NCBI GenBank assembly: GCA_903923925.1
Contig: CAIXZF010000109.1
Coordinates: forward strand, 1 to 64,000
DNA: 64,000 bases
Direction: 5' to 3'
Source: an uncultured Bacteroidales bacterium
GTDB taxonomy: Bacteria; Bacteroidota; Bacteroidia; Bacteroidales; CAIXZF01
Within the stretch, counting starts at the first letter, position 1. Every line of letters begins with the position of its first letter. Below the pieces are notes generated by a model. The model saw nothing but the letters and a program-made list of their open reading frames with translations. It did not search any database and was not told the origin of the DNA. The translations under genes and the position numbers were made by a program. Positions 42,398 through 50,827 of the stretch are shown one piece after another.

Positions 42398-43222
42398 CTA
42401 TTCGTTATACCTAACCAATTTCCTAATTTCATAATGCGGAAATAAATATCTGCTGAATAGTCTCACCTCATCAGGGCTTAAATCACAAATCTGCTTTTGA
42501 TATATATTCAAGACACTCTTTCTCAATGAGAACAGGTAGGCTGATAATAAGACATCCAAAGGGTCCTTCATTCTTTTAATATCCTTGTCATCCTTTATTT
42601 CAATACTGATAAGCCAATTAAAATTCCATGGTAATTCATTAATTTTCCGATTCACTACTGTATCATTTTCAACTTTTTCCATAACTTCCATCACACTCTT
42701 AAAAAAAGATCCGATTGACTTATCAAATAAAATACTTATGGAATCTTTTGACTTAGGATCATCCACTTTCAATTTTGAATTATTGAAAAGGAAGTATGTA
42801 CCTGAAGTGTCTATTATTAATTCAAGACGGTTATGAAAATGATAATCTACCATACATTGGCGAGAAAAATGAAAAGCAGGGATGAGGATAGTATCATTTT
42901 GGTAAGGGTATTTAAGTGGAATTACCCCATTGCAAACATGGCCCTTCCTTTTACATTTACATTCTTCCGCAATTAAAGTGTCAACGTTCTTGAATGAATT
43001 AAATAAATCAAAAGGAATGGGTTGACCCACTTCGATTGGTGCAACATTATCAGAATCTGCACCAAAGAATTGTATTCGAACAAATTTATCCAACGAAATA
43101 AAAGCTTTCTCTTGTTCACAAATCTTTGAAACGTATACATCACGTTGACAACCAAAAAATGAAATAGCGATGACCAACATCAGTATTGCTAAACAGTTAA
43201 AGAACAGTCTGTTCGTAAACAT
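42398..43222 (-). CDS. Hypothetical lipoprotein, 274 residues
   Basis: A lipoprotein signal (LFFNCLAILMLVIAISFFGC, Cys at about 25) precedes a cysteine-rich mature part with KICEQEKAFISLDKFV and EECKCKRKGHVCNG. The rest is helical with IEIKDDKDIKRMKDPLDVLLSAYLFSL. No family recognised. It reads opposite to hicAB in the same cassette; a -7-like TACATTTG lies at 43294-43301 on the minus strand. The stretch 43302-43483 holds nothing else recognisable. Confidence 0.55.
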   Translation of the reverse strand: MFTNRLFFNCLAILMLVIAISFFGCQRDVYVSKICEQEKAFISLDKFVRIQFFGADSDNVAPIEVGQPIPFDLFNSFKNVDTLIAEECKCKRKGHVCNGVIPLKYPYQNDTILIPAFHFSRQCMVDYHFHNRLELIIDTSGTYFLFNNSKLKVDDPKSKDSISILFDKSIGSFFKSVMEVMEKVENDTVVNRKINELPWNFNWLISIEIKDDKDIKRMKDPLDVLLSAYLFSLRKSVLNIYQKQICDLSPDEVRLFSRYLFPHYEIRKLVRYNE

Positions 43223-43483
43223 TTAAAAGGAAATTTGATGAGTGGTTCAGCAAGATTCAATACAAAACTCTTTTTGAATCATAACTTGTTGGACAAATGT
43301 AAGCTTTGCGTCAGTATAACAGTTTAGAATATTTAAATAAAGATGAACGATTCCTGAATAATCCCTGCTTAGAATGCGGAAAAGTTCTGATTGGTCAACT
43401 TACAATACAAAATTGAGAAATCTCAACTTGTCTTTTTATTTCACGAACGCATTCCCTGCCTGATAATAAACTAATAAAAACAA

Positions 43484-43511
43484 AAAAAGCCCTGAAAATC
43501 AGGGCTTTTTG
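43484..43511. terminator. Strong hairpin before att copy 6
   Basis: AAAAAGCCCTGA and TCAGGGCTTTTT form a perfect stem of 12 bp with a 3-base loop, with T-tracts on both strands, so it can act in both directions. It differs in sequence from the CCCCTG hairpins of the other units but is in the same place. Confidence 0.75.
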
Positions 43512-43522
43512 TTTCTTAGAGG

Positions 43523-43674
43523 TGGTGTCGACTGGAATTGAATAGAATTCTCAATATGCTTACCAATAATGATATACTATCTGTTAATCAAGCGGTTACA
43601 AATTTCTCAATTTTCATCATTTCCCAATATTGAGGAATATTTCTCACTATTTCTGGCACATTCTTGGCACATAT
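43523..43674. repeat. att copy 6: tRNA-Phe 3' fragment plus arm, 152 bp
   Basis: Starts TGGTGTCGACTGGAATTGAA, identical to the tRNA. The arm ends CTGGCACATTCTTGGCACAT then AT. The centre has diverged from other arms (AATATGCTTACCAATAATG) yet length remains 152 bases. Confidence 0.82.
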
Positions 43675-43836
43675 ACGCCGTGATGGCATGTAACAGATTG
43701 TGAAATGATTGGGTTTTTTATCGGGTTTGACCCATATTTCGCCTCCTTTCTATTAAGAATGATTCCATATTACAGAAATAACCTTTGATATGTGCCGAAA
43801 TCTTTTATGTTTGTATACTCCTTTATATTATGGTGT

Positions 43837-44841
43837 ATGAGGCAATATCCCCCCATTATTATCTTTTGCTTTCTCATTACCCTATGTTTAGCGGCTCATT
43901 CACAAAGCCTTGTAACATACCAGTCCGCCTTTGAAGAGCAAAAGGCTATGCTGGAAGGAAAGTCCCCCATTGATTTTAAAAGGGCTGTTTTTCTGACAGA
44001 ATCTGCTTACTATAACGGGAAGCTTGATTACCAGCAGTTTACTAATGAGATTAAATCAACTGGGGTAAAACTGAAGGCTCTTATCCGTAGCAAGGGATTG
44101 GAAAAGTACAAGACTTCTAAAAACTGGGCTGTCTTCACTTATATGACAGACACTATCCCAGTGAATGATTACAAACCCTACGTTTATAACTTCGATGATT
44201 TTCTGGGAGATAAGGATTGGTCTAATATGTTCGTTACCAAGCTTATTAAAACCAAAAAGGGGAATTGTCATTCACTGCCATACTTTTATAAAATTCTTTG
44301 CGAAGAAATCGGTGGTACTGCATATCTTGCAATGGCTCCTAACCATGTTTATATCAAACACTTTGATGAAAAGGACCAATGGGTCAACGTTGAACTGACC
44401 AGCGTAGGTTTCCCAAGAGATCAATGGATTATTAAAGAGTTGAATGTTACCGTTGAAGAAATTAAAAACGGGGCTTATATGCAGCCATTGACACCAAAAG
44501 AAAGTGTTGCCCAGGCTATGTTTGACCTTGCCTGTGGGTATAAGCATCTACATGGGCACGATGATTTTATGTTGTTAATGACGAACACGGCTCTGAAATA
44601 CTTTCCCAACAGCATAGAATTATGGATGAATAAAGCTGACTGCTACCGATATTTTGGATTGACCGAACAAGCGAAGCCTAATCGGGATAAACAGAAAATG
44701 AAATCGTATTACCTGGCATACCAGGAAGCAGTTTCTAAGATAAATAAACTGGGTTATAAAGAAATGCCGAAAGAACTTTACGATGAGTGGGTGAAATCTA
44801 TTGAAGCAGAAAAAACCCGTAGAGGGATTACGAGCAAATGA
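43837..44841 (+). CDS. Secreted transglutaminase-like protein
   Basis: About 334 residues with an export signal (MRQYPPIIIFCFLITLCLAAHS). The catalytic-cysteine region KTKKGNCHSLPYFYKILCEEIGG and the histidine region MAPNHVYIKHFD match the transglutaminase-like cysteine-protease pattern (C...H). An upstream in-frame GTG at 43792 and ATG at 43807 are possible but push the signal peptide into a longer hydrophobic leader. A C-terminal TPR-like part follows (FMLLMTNTALKYFPNSIELW). It lies 18 bases before the mini-Rhs gene, so it could process or assist it; this is inference. Confidence 0.65.
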   Translation: MRQYPPIIIFCFLITLCLAAHSQSLVTYQSAFEEQKAMLEGKSPIDFKRAVFLTESAYYNGKLDYQQFTNEIKSTGVKLKALIRSKGLEKYKTSKNWAVFTYMTDTIPVNDYKPYVYNFDDFLGDKDWSNMFVTKLIKTKKGNCHSLPYFYKILCEEIGGTAYLAMAPNHVYIKHFDEKDQWVNVELTSVGFPRDQWIIKELNVTVEEIKNGAYMQPLTPKESVAQAMFDLACGYKHLHGHDDFMLLMTNTALKYFPNSIELWMNKADCYRYFGLTEQAKPNRDKQKMKSYYLAYQEAVSKINKLGYKEMPKELYDEWVKSIEAEKTRRGITSK

Positions 44842-44859
44842 TCCTATAAATTTGAAACC

Positions 44860-45798
44860 ATGAAGAAAGCGACCTTATTACTCATTTTGATTTTTGCTGT
44901 TGCAGGAACCTATGCCCAGAACGATGATCCGTATGCAATCTTTGGGCATAAGTCAGCAGTCAAATACGAATCAAAGGTTCGTGATTTTCTTTACATTAAA
45001 AACACCGACACTTGTTCCAATATAAAGGCTATTGCATTGGATGCTGGTAGTGGAAAAATATTTCTACTTGGCACAGATGATTGTGTTATTCAAAGTTATG
45101 ATGTTGAACCGACAGAAATATTAACCTGGGTTTCGGTGGATCCAAAAGCTGATAAATATCCGAGCTTATCACCGTATAATTATGTTGCTAATAATCCCCT
45201 TAATGCAATCGATCCTAATGGGCGAGATATTGTTGTTTTAAATGATCCAAATCGTGGTAGTGGTTTCGGACATATGGCAGTTCTTGTAGGTAACGATAAA
45301 ACTGGTTGGACATTTATTTCAAAAGAAGGTCGTGCTAAAGGAGTTTGGTATTCAAATGATTTAACTGGTGGTCCTGCTTCACAACCAATAATATCCACAT
45401 TTCCCACATTAGAGGCATTCAGCCAATTTCAAAAAGTTGATGAGAAAATGGGAGGTTATACTCAAAACGTTCGATTCAAAACTGACGCAAATCAAGATAA
45501 TAATGCAAAAAAAGAAACAGCTGCTTCCGCAACTAATTGGTACTCTGCCTTATTTAGTAATTGCGCTGATGCTACCTCTGATGGACTTATTGAAGCTGGA
45601 TTGGATCCTGGATATACTTATACAATCAATGCTAAAACGGGGTTATACAACAAAACCTTAGATCCCAGACCAAGTGTACGTTTCGACCGAATTAAAGCAA
45701 ATAATGCCGAGATTACTGTTCCAACTTATCCTTCTGTACCACCAGTAAATACAAAACAATCCAATCCAACCACAGATGGGTCATCAATTCTCTATTAA
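44860..45798 (+). CDS. Miniature Rhs-type toxin: signal peptide, Rhs core tail, NlpC/P60-like C-terminal domain
   Basis: A 312-residue protein with a signal peptide (MKKATLLLILIFAVAGTYAQ). Residues about 100-125 are the end of an Rhs repeat core (SVDPKADKYPSLSPYNYVAN and NPLNAIDPNGRD), the point after which Rhs proteins carry variable toxins. The C-terminal part has GSGFGHMAVLVGND and SNCADATSDGLIEAGLDPG, with a histidine and cysteine as in NlpC/P60- or CHAP-like peptidases. Full Rhs proteins are over 1,000 residues; here only the end of the core remains. Two membrane proteins follow, the first overlapping the stop by 23 bases, in the place of an immunity gene. Confidence 0.65.
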   Translation: MKKATLLLILIFAVAGTYAQNDDPYAIFGHKSAVKYESKVRDFLYIKNTDTCSNIKAIALDAGSGKIFLLGTDDCVIQSYDVEPTEILTWVSVDPKADKYPSLSPYNYVANNPLNAIDPNGRDIVVLNDPNRGSGFGHMAVLVGNDKTGWTFISKEGRAKGVWYSNDLTGGPASQPIISTFPTLEAFSQFQKVDEKMGGYTQNVRFKTDANQDNNAKKETAASATNWYSALFSNCADATSDGLIEAGLDPGYTYTINAKTGLYNKTLDPRPSVRFDRIKANNAEITVPTYPSVPPVNTKQSNPTTDGSSILY

Positions 45799-46222
45799 AA
45801 TAGTAAAATACTGTTCATTAATAGTTATACTAAGTTATTCTCCTGTTGTTGTGATCCACTTGCTGGCTAAACTTATGTGGAATAGCAATATTGCTGAGAG
45901 TAATGCATATATCACAACCTTTGAGGCTATAATGACCATGATAATTTTCCCAGTTTATCTTGTAGGTATCAATTTCTTTTTGGCGAGAAAATATGAAGTA
46001 AAGAGAAAGTATTTTATCATTAACTTTTTAATTGTTCTTTCTTGCATCTGGATTTCAGATTATATCCATATGAGTAATTGGTCTAATCACCTTGGTTATT
46101 ATATATCACCAGATAGTGATACTCTTGGAATTAGTGAGTTTGAAAAATGGACAGGATACCTTATTTCTATAATCGGACTTTTTATTGCGTTTTTTAATCT
46201 GAATTTGGGGAAAGAGAGCTAA
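45776..46222 (+). CDS. Membrane protein, possible immunity protein
   Basis: A 148-residue protein with about four hydrophobic helices (YCSLIVILSYSPVVVIHLLA, TFEAIMTMIIFPVYLVGIN, YFIINFLIVLSCIWISDYIH, YLISIIGLFIAFFNLNLG). It starts within the Rhs gene end and stops at the start of the next gene. No family recognised. Immunity to the Rhs-like toxin is inference from order and membrane location. Confidence 0.5.
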   Translation: MGHQFSIKIVKYCSLIVILSYSPVVVIHLLAKLMWNSNIAESNAYITTFEAIMTMIIFPVYLVGINFFLARKYEVKRKYFIINFLIVLSCIWISDYIHMSNWSNHLGYYISPDSDTLGISEFEKWTGYLISIIGLFIAFFNLNLGKES

Positions 46223-46659
46223 TGAAGTGGAAAGTCATTTTGACCCTGGCTTATGCCGTCGTAATAATCTTTGGAATAATACATTACATATTCTTTCCTT
46301 ATTGGACTTTTACGGAAGGAGGATATGTAATTGCATTTAGGCTAATCCAGCGTTTTTCATGGCTTGGATTTTTATTTTGCTTGCCCATGTTGTTCAATGC
46401 ACGAAAATGGATACTTATTCCCTGGGGAATAATATTGTCAATTTTTTTAATTATTAGTGCATATGGGGAAATCAAACCTATTGATACGACAACAGAACCA
46501 AAGGATATTGAAGTTTATAAAACTTTTTCAGACGGGAAGAAATTGGTAATTCGGGAGTATGAAAATGAAAAAACAGGTTCGGTTATTCATGATACAGTTC
46601 TGGTTAAGGACTGTTTAATCTTCAGGAGGATTTGCAACTCATTGATATTGCGGCAATAA
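46222..46659 (+). CDS. Membrane protein with a cytoplasmic or periplasmic tail
   Basis: A 145-residue protein with three hydrophobic helices (VILTLAYAVVIIFGIIHYIFF, FSWLGFLFCLPMLFN, WILIPWGIILSIFLIISAY) followed by a soluble tail (KDIEVYKTFSDGKKLVIREYEN). Its ATG overlaps the previous stop (TAATG). The frame ends 7 bases before the tRNA terminator, so the end of this gene may have been cut or replaced by the cassette junction. Confidence 0.5.
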   Translation: MKWKVILTLAYAVVIIFGIIHYIFFPYWTFTEGGYVIAFRLIQRFSWLGFLFCLPMLFNARKWILIPWGIILSIFLIISAYGEIKPIDTTTEPKDIEVYKTFSDGKKLVIREYENEKTGSVIHDTVLVKDCLIFRRICNSLILRQ

Positions 46660-46666
46660 CAAAACA

Positions 46667-46699
46667 AAGCCCCTGTAAGTATTTGACTAACAGGGGCTT
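46667..46699 (-). terminator. Terminator hairpin of tRNA-Phe
   Basis: AAGCCCCTGT and ACAGGGGCTT stem (10 bp) with a 13-base loop, just downstream of the tRNA. A and T tracts are short, but copies with the same stem recur in front of the other att sites. Confidence 0.6.
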
Positions 46700-46710
46700 A
46701 TCTTTCGGGG

Positions 46711-46783
<73 letters not shown>

Positions 46784-46865
46784 TTTCTAAAAGGATTGCA
46801 AAGATAATTGGATTTTTTGAAAATGAAAAATATTTTTTTCAGCTGGTATTAATTCATTAATTGCT

Positions 46866-46873
46866 TAATTTTG
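46866..46873 (+). promoter_or_regulatory. -7 element of coaX
   Basis: TAATTTTG, 19 bases before the ATG of coaX; matches TAnnTTTG. No convincing -33 element. Confidence 0.35.
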
Positions 46874-46892
46874 TGCAAATTAAATAGAAACA

Positions 46893-47621
46893 ATGTCGCA
46901 CAAACTGGCAGTTGATATTGGGAACACCCGCATCAAAACCGGTATTTATGAAGGAAAATACCTTCATGAACTTAAAGTGTTTGAGGGCAATAGCTATAGC
47001 AACCTCATCGAATATATTATTTCTAAAAAAAACATTACCAGCGCTATTCTTTCAAATGTCAAGGAAATACCCTCTGATATTATGGAGGTTCTTTTTGAAA
47101 GATTCCCCCTTATTATCCTTGATGATACCACAAATGTTCCACTTATAAATGCTTACAAAACTCCTGAAACACTCGGAATGGACCGACTTTCAGGCGTTAT
47201 CGGCGGTGCTGCAATTTTTCCCGGGCATGATGTACTCGTAATCAATGCTGGTACATGTATCACCTACGATCTGATTACAAACGACAGGGTATACTCCGGC
47301 GGAGCAATTTCACCCGGCCTGATGATGAGGTTTAAAGCTTTATATACTTTCACCGACCAACTGCCGTTAATAAAAGAATCTCCCGTCGGATTTATTGTGG
47401 GGACTAATACGGAAGAAGCAATACTTTCTGGTGTCCTCAACGGTGCAGTAGCTGAAATGAACGGAATGATTAATAATTTTAAAGAGGTTTTCCCTTCTGT
47501 AAAGATTGTTCTGAGTGGAGGCGATTCCGGCTTTTTTGAAAAACATCTGAAAAATGACATCTTTGTTGCTCTAAATATAGTTTTATCTGGTTTGAATGAA
47601 ATACTCGACTATAATGCCTAA
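46893..47621 (+). CDS. coaX: Type III pantothenate kinase
   Basis: A 242-residue enzyme that phosphorylates pantothenate in the first step of coenzyme A synthesis. Motifs: LAVDIGNTRIKTGIYEGK (phosphate-binding loop 1), GMDRLSGVIGGAAIFPG, INAGTCITYDLI and GGAISPGLMMRFKALYTFTDQLP, all typical of the CoaX fold (ASKHA). The next gene overlaps its last codons. The length is normal. Confidence 0.96.
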   Translation: MSHKLAVDIGNTRIKTGIYEGKYLHELKVFEGNSYSNLIEYIISKKNITSAILSNVKEIPSDIMEVLFERFPLIILDDTTNVPLINAYKTPETLGMDRLSGVIGGAAIFPGHDVLVINAGTCITYDLITNDRVYSGGAISPGLMMRFKALYTFTDQLPLIKESPVGFIVGTNTEEAILSGVLNGAVAEMNGMINNFKEVFPSVKIVLSGGDSGFFEKHLKNDIFVALNIVLSGLNEILDYNA

Positions 47622-48894
47622 ATACAGTAGCAGAATCCTTCTGCTCTTTCTATTTGTTTCTGCTGCTCTTTCATCCAGAGCACAAACTCATTTCGGATCA
47701 CCATATTCACGTTATGGAATCGGCGATCTTTTTTCCCAAACTAACAACACAAGTTTTGCTATGGGAGGTGTTAATCTGGCAGTCAGGAACCCATTAGCGA
47801 TCAATTATATGAATCCTGCTTCCTACACTGCCTTCGATACGCTCTCATTTATTTTTGAAGGAGGTGTTACAAGCAAATCTATTAATCTGAAGACTGATGG
47901 ACTCACACAGAGTTCAAATTATGCTACTCTTTCGCATTTACTTTTTGGTTTTCCTATCACTAAATGGTGGAAAATGAGTGCGGGACTAGTGCCGTTCAGC
48001 CAGACAGGATATAATATTGCTGAAACACACCTTGTAGATAGTATTGGAAGCACCCAGCGTCTTTATGAGGGAAGTGGCGGAATTAATCAGTTTTACCTGG
48101 GTAATGGTTTCAAAATTACAAAAGATCTTAGTTTTGGATTTAATGTTTCATATATCTTCGGAACTCTTAATAAAAGCCGTTCAATTAATTATCCGGATTC
48201 TATTTTCATAAGGAGTTACAGAATTGTAAATTCATCCACTATTGGAGATTTTATGTTTACCTATGGCCTTCAATACAATAAGAAAATTGGTAAAAACATG
48301 CATCTCGGAATTGGAGCTGTATTCACAAACTCTGTTAATCTTAACGCAACAGATCAGATATTAGCTGAAACTTACAGCCTTGGAAGTTCTGGTATTGTTT
48401 ATATTAAGGACACAATTGAGAACAAACCTGATGTAAAGGGGAAGATAGTTTTACCGATGTCGTATGGACTTGGTATGATGCTGATGAAGGATGAGCAGTG
48501 GATGATTGCAGCAGATTACAAGTATCAGAACTGGTCGGAATACTCTTACTTTGGGGTTAAGGACTCGCTGAAAAACAGCTATCAGGCTGCACTCGGATTC
48601 CAGTTTACGCCCAATAGTGCGAGTGTTACAAACTATGCCCAGCGGATCAATTACAGATTTGGTATGCGCTATGGTAAAACATATCTGCAGCTTCGCGATA
48701 ACCAGCTTAGCGAATATGCTTTTTCTGCTGGTATTGGACTGCCCTTGAATAAAACCAGGTCGACAGTTAACCTTGGTGTTGAATTTGGAAGAAGAGGAAC
48801 TACAGATAAAAACCTGATCCAGGAAAATTTCTTTAAGATTAATCTTGGCGTATCTGTTTCAGAATTATGGTTTTACAGAAGAAAATTTGAGTAA
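47614..48894 (+). CDS. Outer-membrane beta-barrel protein (PorV/FadL-like superfamily)
   Basis: A 426-residue exported protein with signal peptide (KYSSRILLLFLFVSAALSSRAQ). The start of the mature part (FGSPYSRYGIGDLFSQTNNTSFAMGGVNLAVRNPLAINYMNPASY) is typical of a conserved Bacteroidota outer-membrane protein found after coaX. Strand-rich repeats follow up to a final aromatic residue (LWFYRRKFE). Its transport role is unknown. ATG 47614 overlaps the coaX stop; a start at 47596 would lie inside coaX. Confidence 0.85.
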   Translation: MPKYSSRILLLFLFVSAALSSRAQTHFGSPYSRYGIGDLFSQTNNTSFAMGGVNLAVRNPLAINYMNPASYTAFDTLSFIFEGGVTSKSINLKTDGLTQSSNYATLSHLLFGFPITKWWKMSAGLVPFSQTGYNIAETHLVDSIGSTQRLYEGSGGINQFYLGNGFKITKDLSFGFNVSYIFGTLNKSRSINYPDSIFIRSYRIVNSSTIGDFMFTYGLQYNKKIGKNMHLGIGAVFTNSVNLNATDQILAETYSLGSSGIVYIKDTIENKPDVKGKIVLPMSYGLGMMLMKDEQWMIAADYKYQNWSEYSYFGVKDSLKNSYQAALGFQFTPNSASVTNYAQRINYRFGMRYGKTYLQLRDNQLSEYAFSAGIGLPLNKTRSTVNLGVEFGRRGTTDKNLIQENFFKINLGVSVSELWFYRRKFE

Positions 48895-50216
48895 TGAAAA
48901 TCTCAGGAATTAAATATTTTCTCTTTGCTTGTTGGTTGATTTCTTTGACTAATGTTGCAAAAGCGCAATCAGGAAATTTTGAACGTTTAAACAGTGCCGA
49001 CAGCCTGACATGCAGTCGGTATTTGGATGAATTCAGAATTAATTTTAAATCCAATTACTTTCCGGAAGCATACAGAGACTGGAGGAAAGCGTATAATCAG
49101 TTTCCTTCATTTTCAGTTGCAATTTATATTGAAGGAGCTCCTTTACTGGATACCCTCATCCAGAAAGAAACAAATACAGTCAGAAAACAGCGTCTTATAG
49201 ATTCATTGCTGAAACTCTATGATGATCGTATGCACTATTTCGGCAAAGATGGATTTGTTATTGGACGTAAAGCTGTTACCTTGTATAGTTATTGTCCCGA
49301 ACGAATTGCAGAAGCGAATGCCCTTCTGAAAAGATCAATAGAATTGGAAGCTTCTTCTACTCGTCCTATAATTTTTGTATTCTATATGAGTACGATGATT
49401 GATATGGTTTTTTCAGGAAAAGCCGATACCAACCAGCTTTATGCTGCTTATGATTTCATCTATAAAAATGTTATCGAAGCATTAAGAGTTAACCAACCGG
49501 AAGGTAATATCTACTCTGCTGCCTTCAGGAATGTGGAAGACTATCTCAGACCTTTTTCAAAATGCAAAGAATTTAATGAAAGGTTCATAAAAGAATTTTC
49601 AGCCGACAGCAACAATGTAATGGCTCTGAATTCAATGTTCAAAACACTTATGGAGCATAAATGCTATGCATCTGCCTTCTGTAAAAAACTGGCGAAACGA
49701 ATTTATTCATTTGATACAGTTGGCGAGGCATCCTATAATTATGGGAGATACCTTTTCCTTGCCGGCGATCCAAGCAAATCGCAGACTTATTTTTATTGGG
49801 GAACAAAATCAGAGAATAAGGATTTGGCCGTAAAATCCTATCTCGCGTTGGGGGATGCCTACAAATTTCTGGATGTTCCGCCCAGGGCAAGAAATATGGC
49901 CACAAAAGCACTCGAACTGCAGCCAAACAACGGTGCAATATATATGTATTTAGGAGATACTTACAGATACTCTTACGACGAATGCGGGCCAAACGAAATG
50001 GACAAAAAATCTGTTTTCTGGATAGCTGCAGATATGTATAAGAAAGCAATGGAAATTGACCCGGCACTTAAAACTGTTGCGGAAAAAAAGATTTCAGACT
50101 GTAATATTAATTTCCCTTCACCGCAAATGCTCAAGAGGTACGGATTAAAAGAAGGGGATACTTATAAAGTCCCATCCTGGATTGCCGAAGAAACTAAAGT
50201 TAGAGTCCGGAAATAA
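48894..50216 (+). CDS. Periplasmic TPR-containing protein
   Basis: A 440-residue protein with signal peptide (KYFLFACWLISLTNVAKAQ). Several TPR-like units are visible (YSYCPERIAEANALLKRSIEL, YNYGRYLFLAGDPSKSQTYF, LALGDAYKFLDVPPRARNMATKALELQP). The four-base ATGA overlap with the previous gene and one-base gap to lptC suggest a cell-envelope operon. No enzymatic motif. Confidence 0.8.
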   Translation: MKISGIKYFLFACWLISLTNVAKAQSGNFERLNSADSLTCSRYLDEFRINFKSNYFPEAYRDWRKAYNQFPSFSVAIYIEGAPLLDTLIQKETNTVRKQRLIDSLLKLYDDRMHYFGKDGFVIGRKAVTLYSYCPERIAEANALLKRSIELEASSTRPIIFVFYMSTMIDMVFSGKADTNQLYAAYDFIYKNVIEALRVNQPEGNIYSAAFRNVEDYLRPFSKCKEFNERFIKEFSADSNNVMALNSMFKTLMEHKCYASAFCKKLAKRIYSFDTVGEASYNYGRYLFLAGDPSKSQTYFYWGTKSENKDLAVKSYLALGDAYKFLDVPPRARNMATKALELQPNNGAIYMYLGDTYRYSYDECGPNEMDKKSVFWIAADMYKKAMEIDPALKTVAEKKISDCNINFPSPQMLKRYGLKEGDTYKVPSWIAEETKVRVRK

Positions 50217-50217
50217 G

Positions 50218-50772
50218 ATGAAGAACATTGTTATAAATCTAATTCTTCTTGCCTTTGTGTCATTCCTGATTTCTTCTTGCGAAAATGATATTAAGGTTGT
50301 TAACAGTCTGAACTCTTCGGATACCATGCCTGTTGAAACTGCCAGAAATATTGAGGTTATTTACAGCGATTCTGGCGAAATTCAGGTTTGGCTGAAAAGT
50401 CCGCTGTATAACTCGTATGAGGGTAAAGATCCGTATACTGAATTTCCAAACGGGGTAGAGGTAATTTTCTACAATCCAGGGAAAAAGATAAAATCAACAA
50501 TGCGTGCTAATTATGCCATAATTCACGATAAAACTAAAATTATGGAAGCAAGGTATAACGTTGTGGTTGTTGGTGTTGAAAAAAAGGAAAGTCTTAATAC
50601 TGAACATCTGATCTGGGACGAGCATTTAAGCCGTATTTATTCTGATGTTTTTGTTAAAGTAACAACTCAGGATAAGGTTCTTTTCGGGCAGGGGTTTGAG
50701 TCTGATCAGACTTTTGACAACTGGAATATCCTCAAGCCAACAGGATTTATTTCCGTAAAACAGGATGAATAA
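50218..50772 (+). CDS. lptC: LPS export ABC transporter periplasmic protein LptC
   Basis: A 184-residue lipoprotein (signal ending LLAFVSFLISSC) with an LptC/OstA-type beta-jellyroll: NIEVIYSDSGEIQVWLKSP, EVIFYNPGKKIKSTMRANYAI, TEHLIWDEHLSRIYSDVFVKVTTQDKVLFGQGFESD. LptC links LptF/G to LptA in moving lipopolysaccharide. An upstream in-frame start at 50182 is inside the previous gene; I start at ATG 50218, one base after its stop. Next to the outer-membrane and TPR genes. Confidence 0.9.
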   Translation: MKNIVINLILLAFVSFLISSCENDIKVVNSLNSSDTMPVETARNIEVIYSDSGEIQVWLKSPLYNSYEGKDPYTEFPNGVEVIFYNPGKKIKSTMRANYAIIHDKTKIMEARYNVVVVGVEKKESLNTEHLIWDEHLSRIYSDVFVKVTTQDKVLFGQGFESDQTFDNWNILKPTGFISVKQDE

Positions 50773-50827
50773 TTGATTCTTATCAGATTCATTACCTTTG
50801 TTTTTTATTTTAACCTAAATTAGACTT

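Larger units (their letters stand above)
32134..46710. mobile_element. Tandem array of tRNA-Phe-targeting cassettes carrying toxin modules
   Basis: Bounded on the right by the tRNA-Phe gene and divided by six copies of its 3' end. Cassettes lie between copies at 33401, 35781, 37397, 39662, 41446, 43523 and the tRNA end at 46711, with lengths 2.38, 1.62, 2.27, 1.78, 2.08 and 3.19 kb. A seventh partial unit lies left of 33401. Cargo by unit from left: RelE-type TA; XRE regulator plus ParE-type TA; ART-like TA pair; XRE-ImmA/IrrE and PIN; HicAB and lipoprotein; HicAB and lipoprotein; transglutaminase-like, mini-Rhs and two membrane proteins. No integrase, transposase or replication gene is present in any unit, so mobilisation would need an enzyme in trans. 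Confidence 0.7.

Noticed and set aside
33398-43542. Six extra tRNA-Phe genes
   Set aside because: Only the T-arm/acceptor end is repeated; no anticodon arm or D arm is present, so they are attachment-site fragments.
32134-46710. A conventional prophage or ICE
   Set aside because: No integrase, structural, replication, relaxase or mobilisation gene is visible.
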